Of a DNA stretch of 64,000 nucleotides, positions 33,250 to 45,389 are shown piece by piece. The DNA lies in NCBI GenBank assembly GCA_944472155.2, contig OX235272.1, forward strand, positions 16,972,354-17,036,353, given 5' to 3'. The notes below the pieces were generated by a model. The model made no database searches, was not told where the DNA came from, and was given only the letters and a program-made list of their open reading frames with translations. Both the position numbers and the translations under genes were made by a program. The DNA is from Trichobilharzia szidati (Eukaryota; Platyhelminthes; Trematoda; Strigeidida; Schistosomatidae). Position 1 is the stretch's first letter. The number at the start of each line of letters is the position of its first letter.

Positions 33250-33714
33250 TATCTTGACGACTCAGGAGAAGAACAATCTGCACTGCTTTCACCTAAGGAC
33301 TTTATGCATGGATATCTCCTCTAATCAGTATTAAATATCGTGGAGGTCTTTAATTTAACATGTGTTAGACATGTCGCATCCACCTTATTCTATGAAGGTT
33401 CCCAGTTTCACTGACAATGACATAAGTTTCCCCATGAAATGACGAGTTTTCTTGTCTGTATTCAGTCCTGTATAATCCAAATTCATGTAGATGGTGAAAC
33501 AAGGGCACCTATGGTCCAAAATCTGTGATCTTCGTGTATTTTATCACATGAGCAGCAATGTTCTACAGTTGTGATTAAGAACAGTGAAGAATTCCTCACT
33601 GTAGCTTTGAAATTCAGCAAGAAGACAGATATTTTGCCATTGTCAAAATGATGTTAGTTAACACTTTCATTTGATGGTAAAACTGCTTCAGTAGTAAGTG
33701 TATTATGACTGTAC
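33250..33714. other. no gene seen
   Basis: Probably partly 3' UTR of the RTE-like element at its left edge. The rest is unremarkable. Confidence 0.4.
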
Positions 33715-34300
33715 ATCTCAATGGATGCAGGTAAACATCTAATACATTACTACATTGGCCAAAGTGGACGTCCTCTTCGTCTTCGTATCCACGAACATAA
33801 GCTAGCTGTCAAAAGACATGGTATCCACTCCCTCATATCACTACATACAGACAACCACGGACATCAATTCGACTGAGACAATGTTCAAATATTAGAGAGA
33901 GGAAACAACAAGAATGGTAGAGAATTTTTAGAAGCTTGGCATTCCAGTGAATCATCAGTCAGTAGACACGTCGAGATAGACAAAATTTATCAACCGATAA
34001 GAAAGAACAGTCACACACAAAGGGTCAAAGTCCAAGCCAAAGAAACAATGAGTGACAATACAAGTAACCTAGAAGGTGTGAAAACACACAAAAACAACCA
34101 ATCACGTCCAAGGCCACCGGAAGAGATGACTAATAAACTCGTGGAGAAATCTAAAAGCTCACTTCAAATTGAAGTATGCGCTGAAGATGTCAACTAGTAG
34201 GGTGATGAAAGCTTCGCAAATCAGCTATCCAGCTCAGAGAACACAACCACATCAAAATCATCCATCTGAGCTACAAATCTTCTCTATCATTACTCCATAC
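33715..34300 (+). mobile_element. Penelope-like element, endonuclease 3' part and terminus
   Basis: Plus-strand reading YIGQSGRPLRLRIHEHKLAV near 33750-33810, then HGHQFD, one stop (TGA at about 33872), LERGNNKNGREFLEAWHSS and a further stretch to the terminus near 34198. A hammerhead core follows. It is the same subfamily as 4647-5683. I did not find flanking duplications. Confidence 0.8.
34174..34221 (+). ncRNA. hammerhead ribozyme at PLE 3' terminus
   Basis: TGCG (34177-34180) pairs with CGCA (34215-34218). CTGAAGA (34181-34187) and GAAA (34207-34210) are intact, and AGCT is stem III. Stem II (GTCAAC/GGTGAT) has one mismatch. Confidence 0.6.
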
Positions 34301-34384
34301 AGATTCATGAAAACGGATCACTTTTTACCAGTTACTCTGTAATAATCAGCAGAAAGAAATTAGTCGTCTAACGAGACAGAAATT

Positions 34385-34625
34385 TAATATAACCAAAATG
34401 AGTTCAGCTCCTATCGGCTGGTTGAATGCTTGTCAAACACGAACCTGGTCCGGGGTTCGATACACTCTTAAATATCTCTAAGTGGACAGTAAGCTAGGCA
34501 AAGAGGGAAGCTTAGGCGCGAGGATAGCAACCGCACGTCGTGAAAAACAAACATCACAACTACTGAAGCCTCAAACCTCTAGCTTGAAGCCCTTCGTTTC
34601 ACTGGTAAAGCAACGAAATAAAAAC
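34385..34625 (+). mobile_element. degenerate SINE B copy
   Basis: Box B region GGTCCGGGGTTCGATACACTC and the tail AGCTTGAAGCCCTTCGTTTC are readable. The head is strongly diverged. Confidence 0.6.
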
Positions 34626-35864
34626 AGACTGCTTTGAAGTAAAGTGTAATCATCGCCAGCAAAGTAGGTTGTATAACAAGTTGAAAATAACCTCTACTCC
34701 TCCAGATAAGCTACAAACAAGTGATTCCCAGGCCATTGGTCTAAATCTTGCTGTGAGCCTGATTTCCATTCCATCTGTAATAACCACTTATTACATAAGC
34801 ATTACTTAATAACACAACATATTACATAGAATAAATTTAATGTAGAAGACACAATAATTTGTTTGAATGCGTCAATTTTTTTGAAAATTATTTGGCGCCT
34901 CTTTAAAACTAAAATGATAGAATTTCTTTTTTTTCAAGATTAAAACATTTAAAGTCACTTAGATTACAATGATTTCTGTGTTTTAGTGTGACTACTACTA
35001 CTACTAGTACTAACTAGTCTGTCTTAATTTGTCTTTTTGTATATTTTGAGAAAAATTTTAAAAAATTCTGTACATCCGGTACTTGTTCCCAACTTAGGCT
35101 TCAAACAGCATGATTTAATCGTGATTATTATATTATTATTATTATTATCATTGTAATGATTAGTTTTCTTTTGTAGGAGTATTTTCGGCAGAATTACATA
35201 CATAAATAAAAAAACTTTGCAAGAGAATAACCTGCCCTTAAGGCTAAGAGATACAATCTCATTCATATGTATTGATTTTTCAACATTTTATGTTGTATTC
35301 AAGGTTTTGTTTCTTTCTTTTAGTGTTGTTGTTCCTGGTGTCCTTGTTAACGACACTGGTGTGTTAACTGTTTGTGATTTTTTTTTGCAAGGGGGAGAGT
35401 GAAGGACGGGGTAAATAATGGAACGTGTTCAAAGTGTAAATACGTAGTAGTTTGAAACGTGTCTTATTACAAAATACAATATTAGCTTAAAATATCTTTT
35501 CACAAGCAAAAGATACTTTTTTTAGATAAAAGCGCCACATACTACTGGTTGTTATGAGTATTAAGAACCCATCTAAAATCCCTGATAGCATCAAGTAACC
35601 TTGTAATATTGTTCAAAGTAATTTGATCTGTGCCTGGAAATAATTCTGTGATTTTCAAATCTTTCTCATTTTATGTTCATGAAAGCAAAACTACATCGAG
35701 GAAGCGCGCACTTTGTTGGATGCATAAAGCTGTGAGGCATAATTTTTGTTCATAATTATCCAATGCTTTAGAGATCACGAAAAGCAAAGTCCTCATTATT
35801 TGAAATATTTAAAGACGTTTATAAATCGAATTTCCTACAAAGGAAATTCTAGAACGGCAGCTTA
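34626..35864. other. AT-rich, no gene seen
   Basis: It contains ACT (34991-35005) and ATT (35130-35148) trinucleotide runs. Frames here are low-complexity. Confidence 0.45.
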
Positions 35865-36425
35865 TTATTATTATTGTTCCCTTAAGTTCCTAGTGGAACA
35901 TAGGGCTCAACTGCACGCCTCCACTTGCTTCTGTCTTCTGCTGTACTTTTCACCTGCATCCATGTTAGTCCATACTGTTTCAACTCCTCTTCACACCATC
36001 TCCTCCATGTCACCCTTCCACTGACGACCCACTCACCGCTTCCCTTTCGACTTCCACTCGAGTGTTGGCCTGACGCGCGATGTCATCAATCGGCCTCCTC
36101 AGTGAGTGTCCAATCCATCTCCACTTTCTCCTGCATATTTGTTGGGCGATTCCTTCTTGTTTCGTTTGTTTCTTCCCATAGTTTCTTGTTGGTTGTTGTT
36201 CTTTCCGGCCATCTGATCTTCAGTATAGAGCCAGCGAAGAGAGTTAGTTGTTGATAAAGATCTGCAACAGGCTGTTGGAAATACTCATTCTTTGTGACCC
36301 GCCGCTAACTTTCTGATCCATCCGTATAGAAGAAGTGACTGACTGACTTGACGTTTGTATTGAAAATCCGAATTTTGTTGTTGATGTTGAGGATTGACGA
36401 AGATTTCCAGATTGGCTTAGCTTTC
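35865..36425 (-). mobile_element. non-LTR 3' fragment
   Basis: ATT run, CCCTTAAGTTCCTAGTGGAAC, the terminal coding region on the minus strand and upstream sequence to a truncation near 36425. Confidence 0.8.
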
Positions 36426-37204
36426 ATCTAAAACAACGCTACATAACACTCCTTGGTAGCCTGCTTAAGTTACTGGACTTTTCAGAATTTCTATTCATCA
36501 AAGTGCTTAAACTTTTCATTTATTATTGTTCTAATCATGAAACTATTTCAGATGATCGATGCATGAAGTACATGATCATTTAGTTAGCTTCAAACAAAAC
36601 ACTATGCATTTCTTGAAGGGAATGAGGAAAAAAATATATAGAATTAGTTCTCTCTTCATATGCAACAGCACTACGCTAATATAATGTAATTCATATTATT
36701 ACTTTGCATGTAATTCATTTAAGGAGAGTAGGTAATCTAGAACTAAATATTCGGAAAATTTCTGTACTTTGTATTCACATTCTTACTGTCTAAAATAAGG
36801 CTTTATTATTATCATTATTAACGACTGACGTGATTATTTGGAAATTATTCAAATTAAACAGTGGTACTTGTTAACTGACTCGAAGGGATTTAAACTCTTC
36901 ACTGCCACTTCTGTCCTTTAAGAATTAGCCGATCATACATGTAGCGGGTAAAACTCTGTTCGGAGAACTGAATTCGTTTACATTACCTCAAATTCTGGCT
37001 AGCTACATAAGATAAGATCAAACGCAGACATCAACACTTTTGAAAATATTTAGAATTTGCGAAATACTTGGAAAAAATTCTTCCACCCAACTTCATAATC
37101 AGATTTCTTTCTGAAAGTCAAACAAGTTGACCACTGAGGTGTTCCTGTCAGAAAGCATTTGTCTTGATGAATAAGAATTTAAAATGATAAAAACGATCTA
37201 TGGT
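36426..37204. other. no gene seen
   Basis: AT-rich, no supported feature. Confidence 0.45.
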
Positions 37205-37830
37205 CCAAGTAGGTGATTTTGATTTCCTTGTGTTCTTTGGGTTGGGCGATTTAATTGCAAGGCTTTTACTACCCTTATAGACAACATATTCAGCAAAAGT
37301 TTCATTATTAACTGAGGTTATTTTAATTTTCTATGAATGATATAATTGTATCTACTAACAACCTCCTTTGTCATGATTAGTCGTTAATTTGCATCAAAAT
37401 CGGTCATTTCAGTGGATTTTTAATTTGACTTTTTGTCATTTGGCTTATTTTTTAATATTCGATAAATTTGATCCACGATAATGTGTCTATTAATCGCTGA
37501 TTCATCTGATTACAATGATTCTAGGGATTCCCTGGCATGTTTGCTGTTTCCATTGTTTATAAGACACGACATGTATTCTTTCATATCGATGGACGTGGAC
37601 AATTAGGGACACCGATTAGACTGGGAAACTGCAGAAAGTTTATGCAGTGGAAATACTGAAAATACCAGTATTGATGCAAATTAACAACCACTTGCAGCAA
37701 AGATTATCAGTAGACACCGTTCTTTCACTCATGGGGAATTCAAATAAGCAAATCTCATTTTGAACTTCGCGGTGAAAATTTGTCTAGAAGGACAATGAAG
37801 GTTTTTCATGCAAATCATCAAACAAAGAAA
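37205..37830. mobile_element. ancient palindromic PLE remnant
   Basis: 37205-37560 resembles the minus-strand end of PLE 7675-8504 (TTGTGTTCTTTGGGTTGGGC, then AATGATATAATTGTATCTAC). From about 37560 to 37830 the sequence reads the same region in plus orientation (AAGACACGACATGTATTCTT, GATTAGACTGGGAAA, GTCTAGAAGGACAATGAAGG). It is strongly diverged. Confidence 0.55.
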
Positions 37831-38734
37831 GCTTAAGTAAATCAAAAATTAATAATAATAACAATTAACATGGGATTTCATTTTCTTATTGCCAGTTTTG
37901 GACTTTTGATTTGGCTAAACCAAATTTTAAATTTGTCAGGTGCCAAGGAACTTAACCCTAAGTTCCTATTTTAACAAAGACGCTCCGAATCGATAACTAC
38001 TTTGACTTTCTTGACTTTAACTCCAAAACACCAGTACTTTAAGAAAGTTGTATTGTTTGGCAATTAAAGTGAGGATAAGTACAAGTCTATAAACAAATGT
38101 TTTATACAAAATTATAGAGTACTTTTATTCGTATTCTTTCGTCTTCTTCGAACTTGCTCACGATCGAACCATTCGCACCTTTTAGTTGCCCGCCAAAGGC
38201 TACCAGTTCCAATAAATAAACGTTCAATGTTCATGTCCATTGACAGCACGTTTTTCGATAATATACACCTACCATGTCAGCTTTAATCATGAAAAGGAGT
38301 AAAAACTAAGCATAATATATTTCAAATTGACTATCTGAACTCTATAGTGAAGAAGAACATTTGTCGTTAGATCTATGCACAGTATTCCTGAACCTTTTGA
38401 TAATTCTAGCTTTTATTACTTTTATTTTGCGCGTGTTGCCAAGCTTCATTGTTGTCTTTGAGTAGTGTATAACAATAAGCGATCAGTCACCTGTGAAATG
38501 AGAGATGAATGAAACGTTAGTCTTCATTTTAAAAATAAAACAGCAAGTAAGCTCCTAAATTCAAAATCGTCACGCGATACTTAGCCATGTAGCTGTTTGG
38601 ATACACGTGTTTTAGTTGGACAGTGGTGAATGGTAGTGAATATGTTGATTTTCAGTAGGGAAGATGATACCTATTGAACAATAGATGGTTCTCTTAGCCC
38701 AGGTGGTCTAGAGAATAAAACTCTGATTGGGTAC
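37831..38734. other. no gene seen
   Basis: AT-rich, no supported feature. Confidence 0.45.
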
Positions 38735-39095
38735 AGGATTTTCATCATGAGATGATACTGGTTAGAGAACCATTGGAAAACCTGGAAGTACTGGACAGCT
38801 GTTTCGTCCCAGTTTTGGACTCTTCATCAGTACGCACCCACACCGTGGGGTTCGAACCCAGGACCTTCTGGTTACAAGGCGAGCTCGTATACCCTTAAGC
38901 CATTGGGATCCGATCCAATGGCCAACTCCTGAATTCTAACTTCTGCCGATTCACGAAATAGCGGAACCGCTAGCCAATGTCATCGGCGAGTATTTGTCCT
39001 CACACCCGACCTGCTGCACCCTACTGGTCACGACCTCTCACTAGAACCCCAGGTTACTACCTACTTGAATAGGGCCAGTCGCCAGTGAGCATTTC
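38735..39095 (-). mobile_element. SINE A, full-length copy
   Basis: Minus strand, from leader (ACTGGCCCTATTCAAG ending near 39085) through box A and box B (GGTTCGAACCC) to the 3' part (TCTCATGATGAAAATCCTG). It adjoins a plus-strand partial copy at 39118, so the two form an inverted pair. Confidence 0.75.
38788..38835 (-). ncRNA. hammerhead in SINE A copy (C3 mutated)
   Basis: Stem I TACTG/CAGTA, stem III ACAGCTGT and GAAA are intact. The core reads ATGAAGA, with the catalytic first C replaced by A. Confidence 0.55.
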
Positions 39096-39117
39096 ATTTA
39101 TATTCAAGTGTTGGTTT

Positions 39118-39300
39118 GTATGAATCGGATACGGGTTCGAATCCCGGTGGGTGCGTACTGCTGAAGAATCCCCAACTAGGACGAAACAGCTGTCTAGTAC
39201 TCTCACGTTTTCCAATGGTTCTCTAACTAATGTCAGCTCATGATGAAAATCCTGTAACCAATCATTTCTCCACAAACCAACACTTGAAAACTCTGATTTT
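39118..39300 (+). mobile_element. SINE A, 3' half
   Basis: It starts just upstream of box B (GGTTCGAATCC at 39134-39144) and continues through the best-preserved hammerhead to the 3' part. Confidence 0.75.
39154..39201 (+). ncRNA. hammerhead ribozyme, best-preserved SINE A copy
   Basis: Stem I GTACTG (39155-39160) pairs fully with TAGTAC (39195-39200, one wobble). CTGAAGA is at 39161-39167. Stem II TCC/GGA has a mismatched outer pair (A68/C82 of this hundred), GAAA is at 39183-39186, stem III is the palindrome ACAGCTGT (39186-39193), and C 39194 follows as cleavage base. This is a type I layout with loop-free stem III, expected to fold best as a dimer. Confidence 0.7.
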
Positions 39301-39350
39301 CGAAACAGTGGGTGTTTAGTTTTAGTCACAAGGGGTACACCATTATCACT

Positions 39351-39408
39351 CGCTAGAGACTGCTGACGAGTCCTAAACGGAAAGAAATCCGCATTCTGGA
39401 TTCCACTG
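39351..39408 (+). ncRNA. Sm-alpha-like hammerhead remnant
   Basis: GCTGACGAGTCCTAAA ... GAAA ... TTCTGGATTCCACTGCTA follows the arrangement of the schistosome Sm-alpha satellite hammerhead as I know it. The CTGACGA core and GAAA are intact. Stem I is mostly lost on its 5' side. Confidence 0.55.
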
Positions 39409-39648
39409 CTAGTTAACATCTACCATTGTAAACTTGTTTATTTCATTCGTAAATCCTTTGATATGAGAAATGAGTAACAGAGTAAAGTAAAATGAAGGGA
39501 ACATGGATTTCTCAAAGTTTTAGACAAGTGTTGTTTATGCATGCCAACAAGTATAAAGGCTAAGTTCAGGAATTCCTGCTGCCAGGCTTCTTTTAATCAC
39601 AATTTGGCATCTACCATTGAAATTTTCAAAAGAATGGTTACTGAATAA

Positions 39649-39695
39649 GGAATACTCTTTTCTATAACTTTATCATCAGGCTCTACATTTATATA
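39649..39695 (-). ncRNA. hammerhead-like motif, GAGC PLE type
   Basis: Minus strand: GAGC, perfect CTGATGA, AT-rich stem II, GAAA, AAGAGTATTCC. The 3' half of stem I is lost. It sits in a PLE terminus fragment (about 39640-39715). Confidence 0.5.
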
Positions 39696-39715
39696 TACAT
39701 AATAGTAGTGAATGA

Positions 39716-40669
39716 ATTGGTGTTATGAACCGCGAATCAATAATATCAATAGATTACAGTTCAGTAGCATCAACATCGTGAATTCATAAGTGACACTGAA
39801 GCAGAAACTCTCCGTGAACGGCTTTTGAAATCAGTCAGTAAAATATACTTCTCTGTTTCCTCCGAGTAACACTTTCTTACAAGAAACTGTTCATCCAGCA
39901 CGTGAAACACAAGATGTCGCATTGGGCCACATCAGCAGGTATAAACCAGTTCAATTGGCCTTATGAAGCCGAGTACACTTGCCGCGCCATGCGTCCGCTT
40001 ATACTACGTGCTCTGGAAAACTATCCAGCCTGACTAGAAAAGGCAGAATACAGTTGGATATAAAGTTCGATAACAGAACATTTGGGTGGACTAATGACAT
40101 TCAGCACCATTTGAAAAGTTCTTCAAAGTTATATAGAAGATCAGATTAGATCTCTCGAAGGGAGTGACATCAAGACACCTGGGTACAACTGAAGGACTAG
40201 CCATCCGAAAATTCAAAGCAACACTGTGTATTGCAAAAGAATACACCTAACCTTTATCTTCACCATGGTCATCAAAATCAGTCAACTCTCTCAATAGTAA
40301 TTATCTTATAACCTTTGTTATTCAAACTTCCCGTTTATTTCTGTTATATTTGTTGTTGATATTCCCTATCTGCACTACTACGATTTCTATTTGAACTTCC
40401 TGTTTATTTCATTATTACTACATATTTAATCCCTAATTGCACAAAAAGTCAATTTACTCATTAATTATGATCCTATTTATTTTATCTGATCTTCCCCTTT
40501 GTTTTGTTATTAATACATTTTGATCTCTGTATTGCAATCTTACTTCTTTGACCCATAAAAAGAAGTACTTCTGGAACGTTCTCATTGACATATCAAAAGT
40601 ACATGAATGTACAGCCTACTTGATGACTAAGTCAAAAAGTAAATATTCTTCACTGCAGTAGTCTTTTTA
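39716..40669. other. no gene seen
   Basis: AT-rich, no supported feature. Confidence 0.45.
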
Positions 40670-41706
40670 TACAAAATGCCAAACACTTATTTATTCACAA
40701 GAGAAGAAGAATTAGATAACAAAATCCCATTTTTAGATGTCTTAATCAGGAGAACCAACACAGGAGATTTAGAGACACAAGTATATAGAAAATCAACGCA
40801 CACAGATCAAATACTCAACTATACTAGCAATAATCCAGTTACTCACAAACGAAACTGTGTGCAGACATTGTTTAAAAGAGTTCAAATACGTTGTAGCACT
40901 CCGGAGTTGAAAAGAATGGTAGAAAAGTACCTACAAACGGTCTTCAAAAAGAATGGTTATCCACAAAATTTCATCAAAAAGTGTTTAAAGTCGAATCAAA
41001 ACACCAAGAAAGAACCATCATCAAAGACCACAAGAAAATTCATTCTACCAAACTTGGGAAATATCTCTGAAATAACAGCTAGAATACTGAAACCGTTTGA
41101 TATAGATGTAGCACACAAACAGTAAAATCGCTTAATTCGATATTATGCAAGCCGAAAGATGCAACAGAAAAAGAGGACAAAATTAATACCATTTACAAAA
41201 TAAATTGTATGAACTGTAACAAGCATAACATCGGCCAAAGTGGGCGTCCCCTTCGAATCAGAATCCAAGAACACAAATCAGTCGTGAAAAGACACGATAT
41301 ATGTTCTTTAGTATCAATGCATATAGACAATTATGGTCATCAATTTGATTGGGATAATGTCAAAATCTTAGACAGAGGAAGCACCAAAAGTGCAGTCAGG
41401 GAATTCGTAGAAGCATGGTACTCAAACGAAAATTCAATTGACAAACACGTTAATATAGACGAATATATCAATTAATAAAAAGTAAATCAGGTGACTAGAA
41501 AGTTTAAAATGCAAGTCAATAGAAAATGGTCAATACATATGTAAAGATGGTTACCGGGAGACGGACGCAATTCTATCACCACTCATGAAGAAATTTAAAT
41601 CATTTCACTTTGTGCTAAATATGGCGCTGAAGATGCTGTCCAGAAGGACGACGAAAGCTTCGCAACTGAACCAACCAGCTCAGAGAACACTATTAATTGC
41701 AAACTT
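40670..41706 (+). mobile_element. Penelope-like element, thumb, endonuclease and terminus
   Basis: Frame 40676-41125 carries the reverse transcriptase thumb (EELDNKIPFLDVLI, TQVYRKSTHTDQILNY) and linker. After a stop and shift, frame 41209-41475 carries the GIY-YIG part (CNKHNIGQSGRPLRIRIQEH) and HGHQFDWDNVKILDRG. The terminus with a hammerhead ends near 41706. It is the same subfamily as the palindromic copy at 7675-8504. Confidence 0.85.
41622..41668 (+). ncRNA. hammerhead ribozyme at PLE 3' terminus
   Basis: GCG (41624-41626) pairs with CGC (41661-41663). CTGAAGA is at 41627-41633, stem II is built on GTCC/GGAC, GAAA is at 41653-41656, AGCT is stem III and T 41660 would be the cleavage base. 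Confidence 0.6.
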
Positions 41707-41709
41707 ATT

Positions 41710-43164
41710 TACCACACTAAGGAATTTAGTTGTTGAAAAACGGAGAATTTCACTTGTGAGATTTTCGAAGAAAGAACCAAGGAGCACAGAACAGCTGTTT
41801 TTTCCTATTAAGGTACTCTTCTTACATGCGCATCCATTGCCTCACCTGAATTCAGACCGGGGATCTTCCCTAATCGAGATCAAGCTTCTTGACCTTTCAG
41901 CCACTTAGGCCAGGTTTCAATGACTTAAGGATTGTAACTTTGTCATTCCGTCATACTGAGCCTTCTTCTATGGATACGCATTTCACCTTTCATCTCTACT
42001 ATTTTTGTGAATATTTATCTATTAATGTAAAAAGAAACGAAAACGCAAATAGCTTGATATCTTATTTAATAAACCACATTGGATGCTGGACAATTAATTC
42101 TCTTAAATGATTCATCCTTTCTTGTCTTACTATGATCGATAGCCTCAACTTTTACAGCAATAGCAGAAATCATTGTAATGACAATTTATGCTTTACTATC
42201 ATAATCATCTCTCTTTTGTGTGTGGTATGATATCTTGTTACAAATGACCTCTCCGAAGTTCAGAAAATTGCATCCACCCTTTCTTGCTAGACGTCTGCAC
42301 AAATGTGTGCAAACAACGACACACATGTATATCCTGGGATCACCTTAGGTTTCATATTCATCTTCTGAAAAACTCGCCATAAATCGTGAACTCCATTCTA
42401 CATTTTTCATCGTTTGATTTATACTACTGATTAATATTAGGTCAGTTAGTAATATACATGATACACCTTCTACTTAATAATTAATCATTTTTATTAGAAT
42501 GCATTATATATGTTGCTATTGTAGAACAATAAGGCATTAGGCAAACAACAACAGAATACCTAGAGGCATAGGCATATATATATATATATATATATCCACA
42601 CATAAATGTCTATTTATGCAATTATTCATCAACTTCAAAAGGCGGTATATATATATATATATATGTGCATAGGGCAAACTTATGAGGTTAAGGAAATCTC
42701 TATGTGTGTGTACTATGTGGCTTACTTTTCAAACGCATTTTTACTAGCGATGTAATAAACCACATTATTGAAGAGATTAACACGCTAGGTAAGATTTTTC
42801 TACTTTGTATTTTGGAATAGATATATTATAGATAATTATAATGAAAATTAGCCGTAAGGTACTTACTACCAGTGAATTGAGAGATATGAAGAGTGTTATA
42901 TGAGGTTGTCAGGCATGTATACATGAATGAATTCACTCATTTCGAGAATATTTGTTATGAATGGTGTTCATAGGTCATGAAATATGTATCTGAGGTGTGT
43001 GAATTGATTTTGACTTGCTTTTCTGTATCTGGGTTTAACATTTTATGATTGCAGATGTTCTATCATCAGGGCTAGGTGACACATTTAGCATTCACTTTCT
43101 TCAAAAGCCAAAATTTCGATACATTCATGGTCAAATATCAAATATTCCTAATCAGCTGTTAGCT
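41710..43164. other. AT-rich with TA dinucleotide runs, no gene seen
   Basis: TA runs lie at about 42573-42594 and 42647-42664. The frames at 41585-42110 are partly PLE terminus and otherwise unconvincing. Confidence 0.5.
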
Positions 43165-43560
43165 TGCAGGGATTTCATTGGTTACAGGTTTGGTCAAGCG
43201 AGTACTGGATAACTGTTTCGCCCTTCGAAATTACTCACCCGCCAGGATTCGAACTCAGAATCTTCCACTTAAAAAAGGATGCCTGTAGACCATTCAGCTA
43301 CTGGGAGCCAATTCAATGGCCTTTTTATTCCAGCTTCCTTTAATTGGTGGTATATGGCGCAACAGCTAGCCAAAGTCATTAGCGAGTACCTTTCCTCTGA
43401 CCTGATATGTGTTGGACCCCACTTGTCACGACTCTTCACTAGAGCTCAAGGTTACTTCCTGTAAAGAGCTAGATGCTAAAGAGTCCGAAACGGTTATCTA
43501 ACTCATGTCATCTCGTGATCACACCTGTAACCAAACAGTTTTCAACCTTATGCTGAGCTG
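43165..43560 (-). mobile_element. SINE A copy plus opposite-strand fragment
   Basis: 43165-43470 is a minus-strand copy with box B (GGATTCGAACTC on plus), lacking the hammerhead core strand. 43476-43560 is a short plus-strand piece of the 3' part (TAACTCATGTCATCTCGTG). Confidence 0.6.
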
Positions 43561-43854
43561 TTAAAATCTGTGCTTGCATTTTTGAAGACTGGATCAACTT
43601 TACATTAGGTCTTAATTTCCCCTACATGAACAATAGACACAGGTATCAGATTGGTAGTGTTATAATTCACTGTCTTACGTCTGATCCAGTGGCAATGTAG
43701 TAATACTAACACTATAGAAAAATGCTATTTCTGAGACGACGAGCTGTTGCAAGTTAGAAGAAGTGATCTGTCAAGGGATTCGCAGATTTTATTGGATTTT
43801 CATTTAGCTTATAAGGATTTGATTTCCGTTTGAAGTTAATTTACGGATTAAGGT

Positions 43855-44050
43855 CATTTAGAAAAACCAGTAACCGATTAGTCTACCTGCTTGCCTTGTA
43901 AGCGGAAAGCTTTGCGTTTGAATCCCGGTGGGTATGTACTGTTGAAGAGTCACGAACCTGAGGGAAATAGCTATCCAATACTCCCTGGTTTTCACTTGGT
44001 GTTCGTTTGCGACAAAACGTTTCCTGTGAATTGCAGAACCATCTATATTT
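43855..44050 (+). mobile_element. SINE A copy
   Basis: Box B GTTTGAATCCCGGTGGG (43917-43933), a decayed hammerhead and the 3' part. Confidence 0.65.
43935..43982 (+). ncRNA. decayed hammerhead in SINE A copy
   Basis: The core reads TTGAAGA, stem II is broken, GAAA is followed by TAGCTA and TCCAATAC. Confidence 0.4.
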
Positions 44051-44504
44051 AAACAAATAATAATTTAATCGCTATATGTGGGTATAAATCACTTTTTTAA
44101 TGCTGTAGTGACAAATGACAAACTTGCTTGTATGTCGTACACCACTACCAAACATGAGAATTTCGAAGTTTATGGTAAACGCGTTTTCAATAGGTGATAT
44201 TTACCTGAAGAGTACTTTATTTGGTTCGAATTTATCCATTTATCTCTATTTAATTTCTTATGATTAGTAATATTAGTAAAATCTCAATAATGTATTCTGA
44301 AATAAGAAACTGGCTATAACTACTAAATCTTAAACAAAGCCTAAATAAAACAGCTTCATAAAATGTTGTGGGAGTGATAGAAATTATATTTTTGTATTTG
44401 TAGTTTATAGACAAAACGGAAATAATTTTTCTTGGATGTAGGTTAAATCGTCAGTAAATAGGCCTCCCAGATGGAAGGTTTTCTCAGACCAGAATATGTC
44501 AACA

Positions 44505-44820
44505 TTCACATTCATTCTCTGCTAGACTCTTCACTTGGCTCCAAGTCTGCCCACACACTTTCATCTCCTCTTCACATGACCTCCTCCAAGTCACCCACCC
44601 TCACACTGACGACCAACTCGCCGCTTCCCTTTCATTCGGGTTCCACTCGAGCAATGGCTTGTCTAGTGATGTCACTTGATGGTTTGTTTCCTCAGAGTAT
44701 GGCCAGGCAATCCATCTCCATTTCTTCCTGCCTATTTGTTTCACAATCGGTTCCTGGTTGGTTCGCTCATTGCCAGAGATCCCTCTCTGTTGCTGATCTT
44801 TTCTGGCCATCACTTCAGCT
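44505..44820 (-). mobile_element. non-LTR 3' fragment lacking its AAT tail
   Basis: Minus-strand terminal coding region (RRKWRWIAWPYSEE) with the last about 80 bases and tail missing on the left. Confidence 0.75.
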
Positions 44821-45359
44821 AAATAGTTAGAGTTAATACCACTATAAACAGACATGTAGTTCTTTTATTTGATTACACGTATTCATTATTTGGCTTGATA
44901 TGTCATCTGTAGACCTATGGATCCCATTTTGCATAAGTTCATTTTATACAGGACACAGTTGTGCTGTGTTAATACCCATCTGGATGACGTTTCGATTTCA
45001 ATTTATCACTCATTATCATTTTAATGTATTTACACAACTTCTTAACTTGCTTTGCATAGCTTTGCCCCCTCCTGTGTTTTAATACAAGTCTCCATTTATT
45101 CAGGATAAAAGTTGCATCATTTCAATTGCATGAATTTACTTTTTACTTGATAAACAAAGATTTGGTGATTAGCGTCTCTCTCAACTTGATTATTTAACTT
45201 TTTGACACCCTTATCCAGTCTAGAATACTCAACTACAATGCGAAATCAACCACTGTACGTCCATCTAAACTCCTATATTCTGGTAACTCAGCTAAGTTGA
45301 TCTATGAATATGACCTACGCAAATGACTTCCAAGTTATCAAATAGTATTCAGAAAACTG

Positions 45360-45389
45360 TATTTTTTCGCCCTAGTTTGGTACTCATCA
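45360..45389 (-). ncRNA. half hammerhead cut by the assembly gap
   Basis: Minus strand: TGATGAGTACCAAACTAGGGC then GAAA. The first core base and stem I would lie inside the N run. Confidence 0.4.

Noticed and set aside
42570..42665. TA dinucleotide runs as a regulatory or matrix-attachment signal
   Set aside because: Simple microsatellites; nothing ties them to a function.
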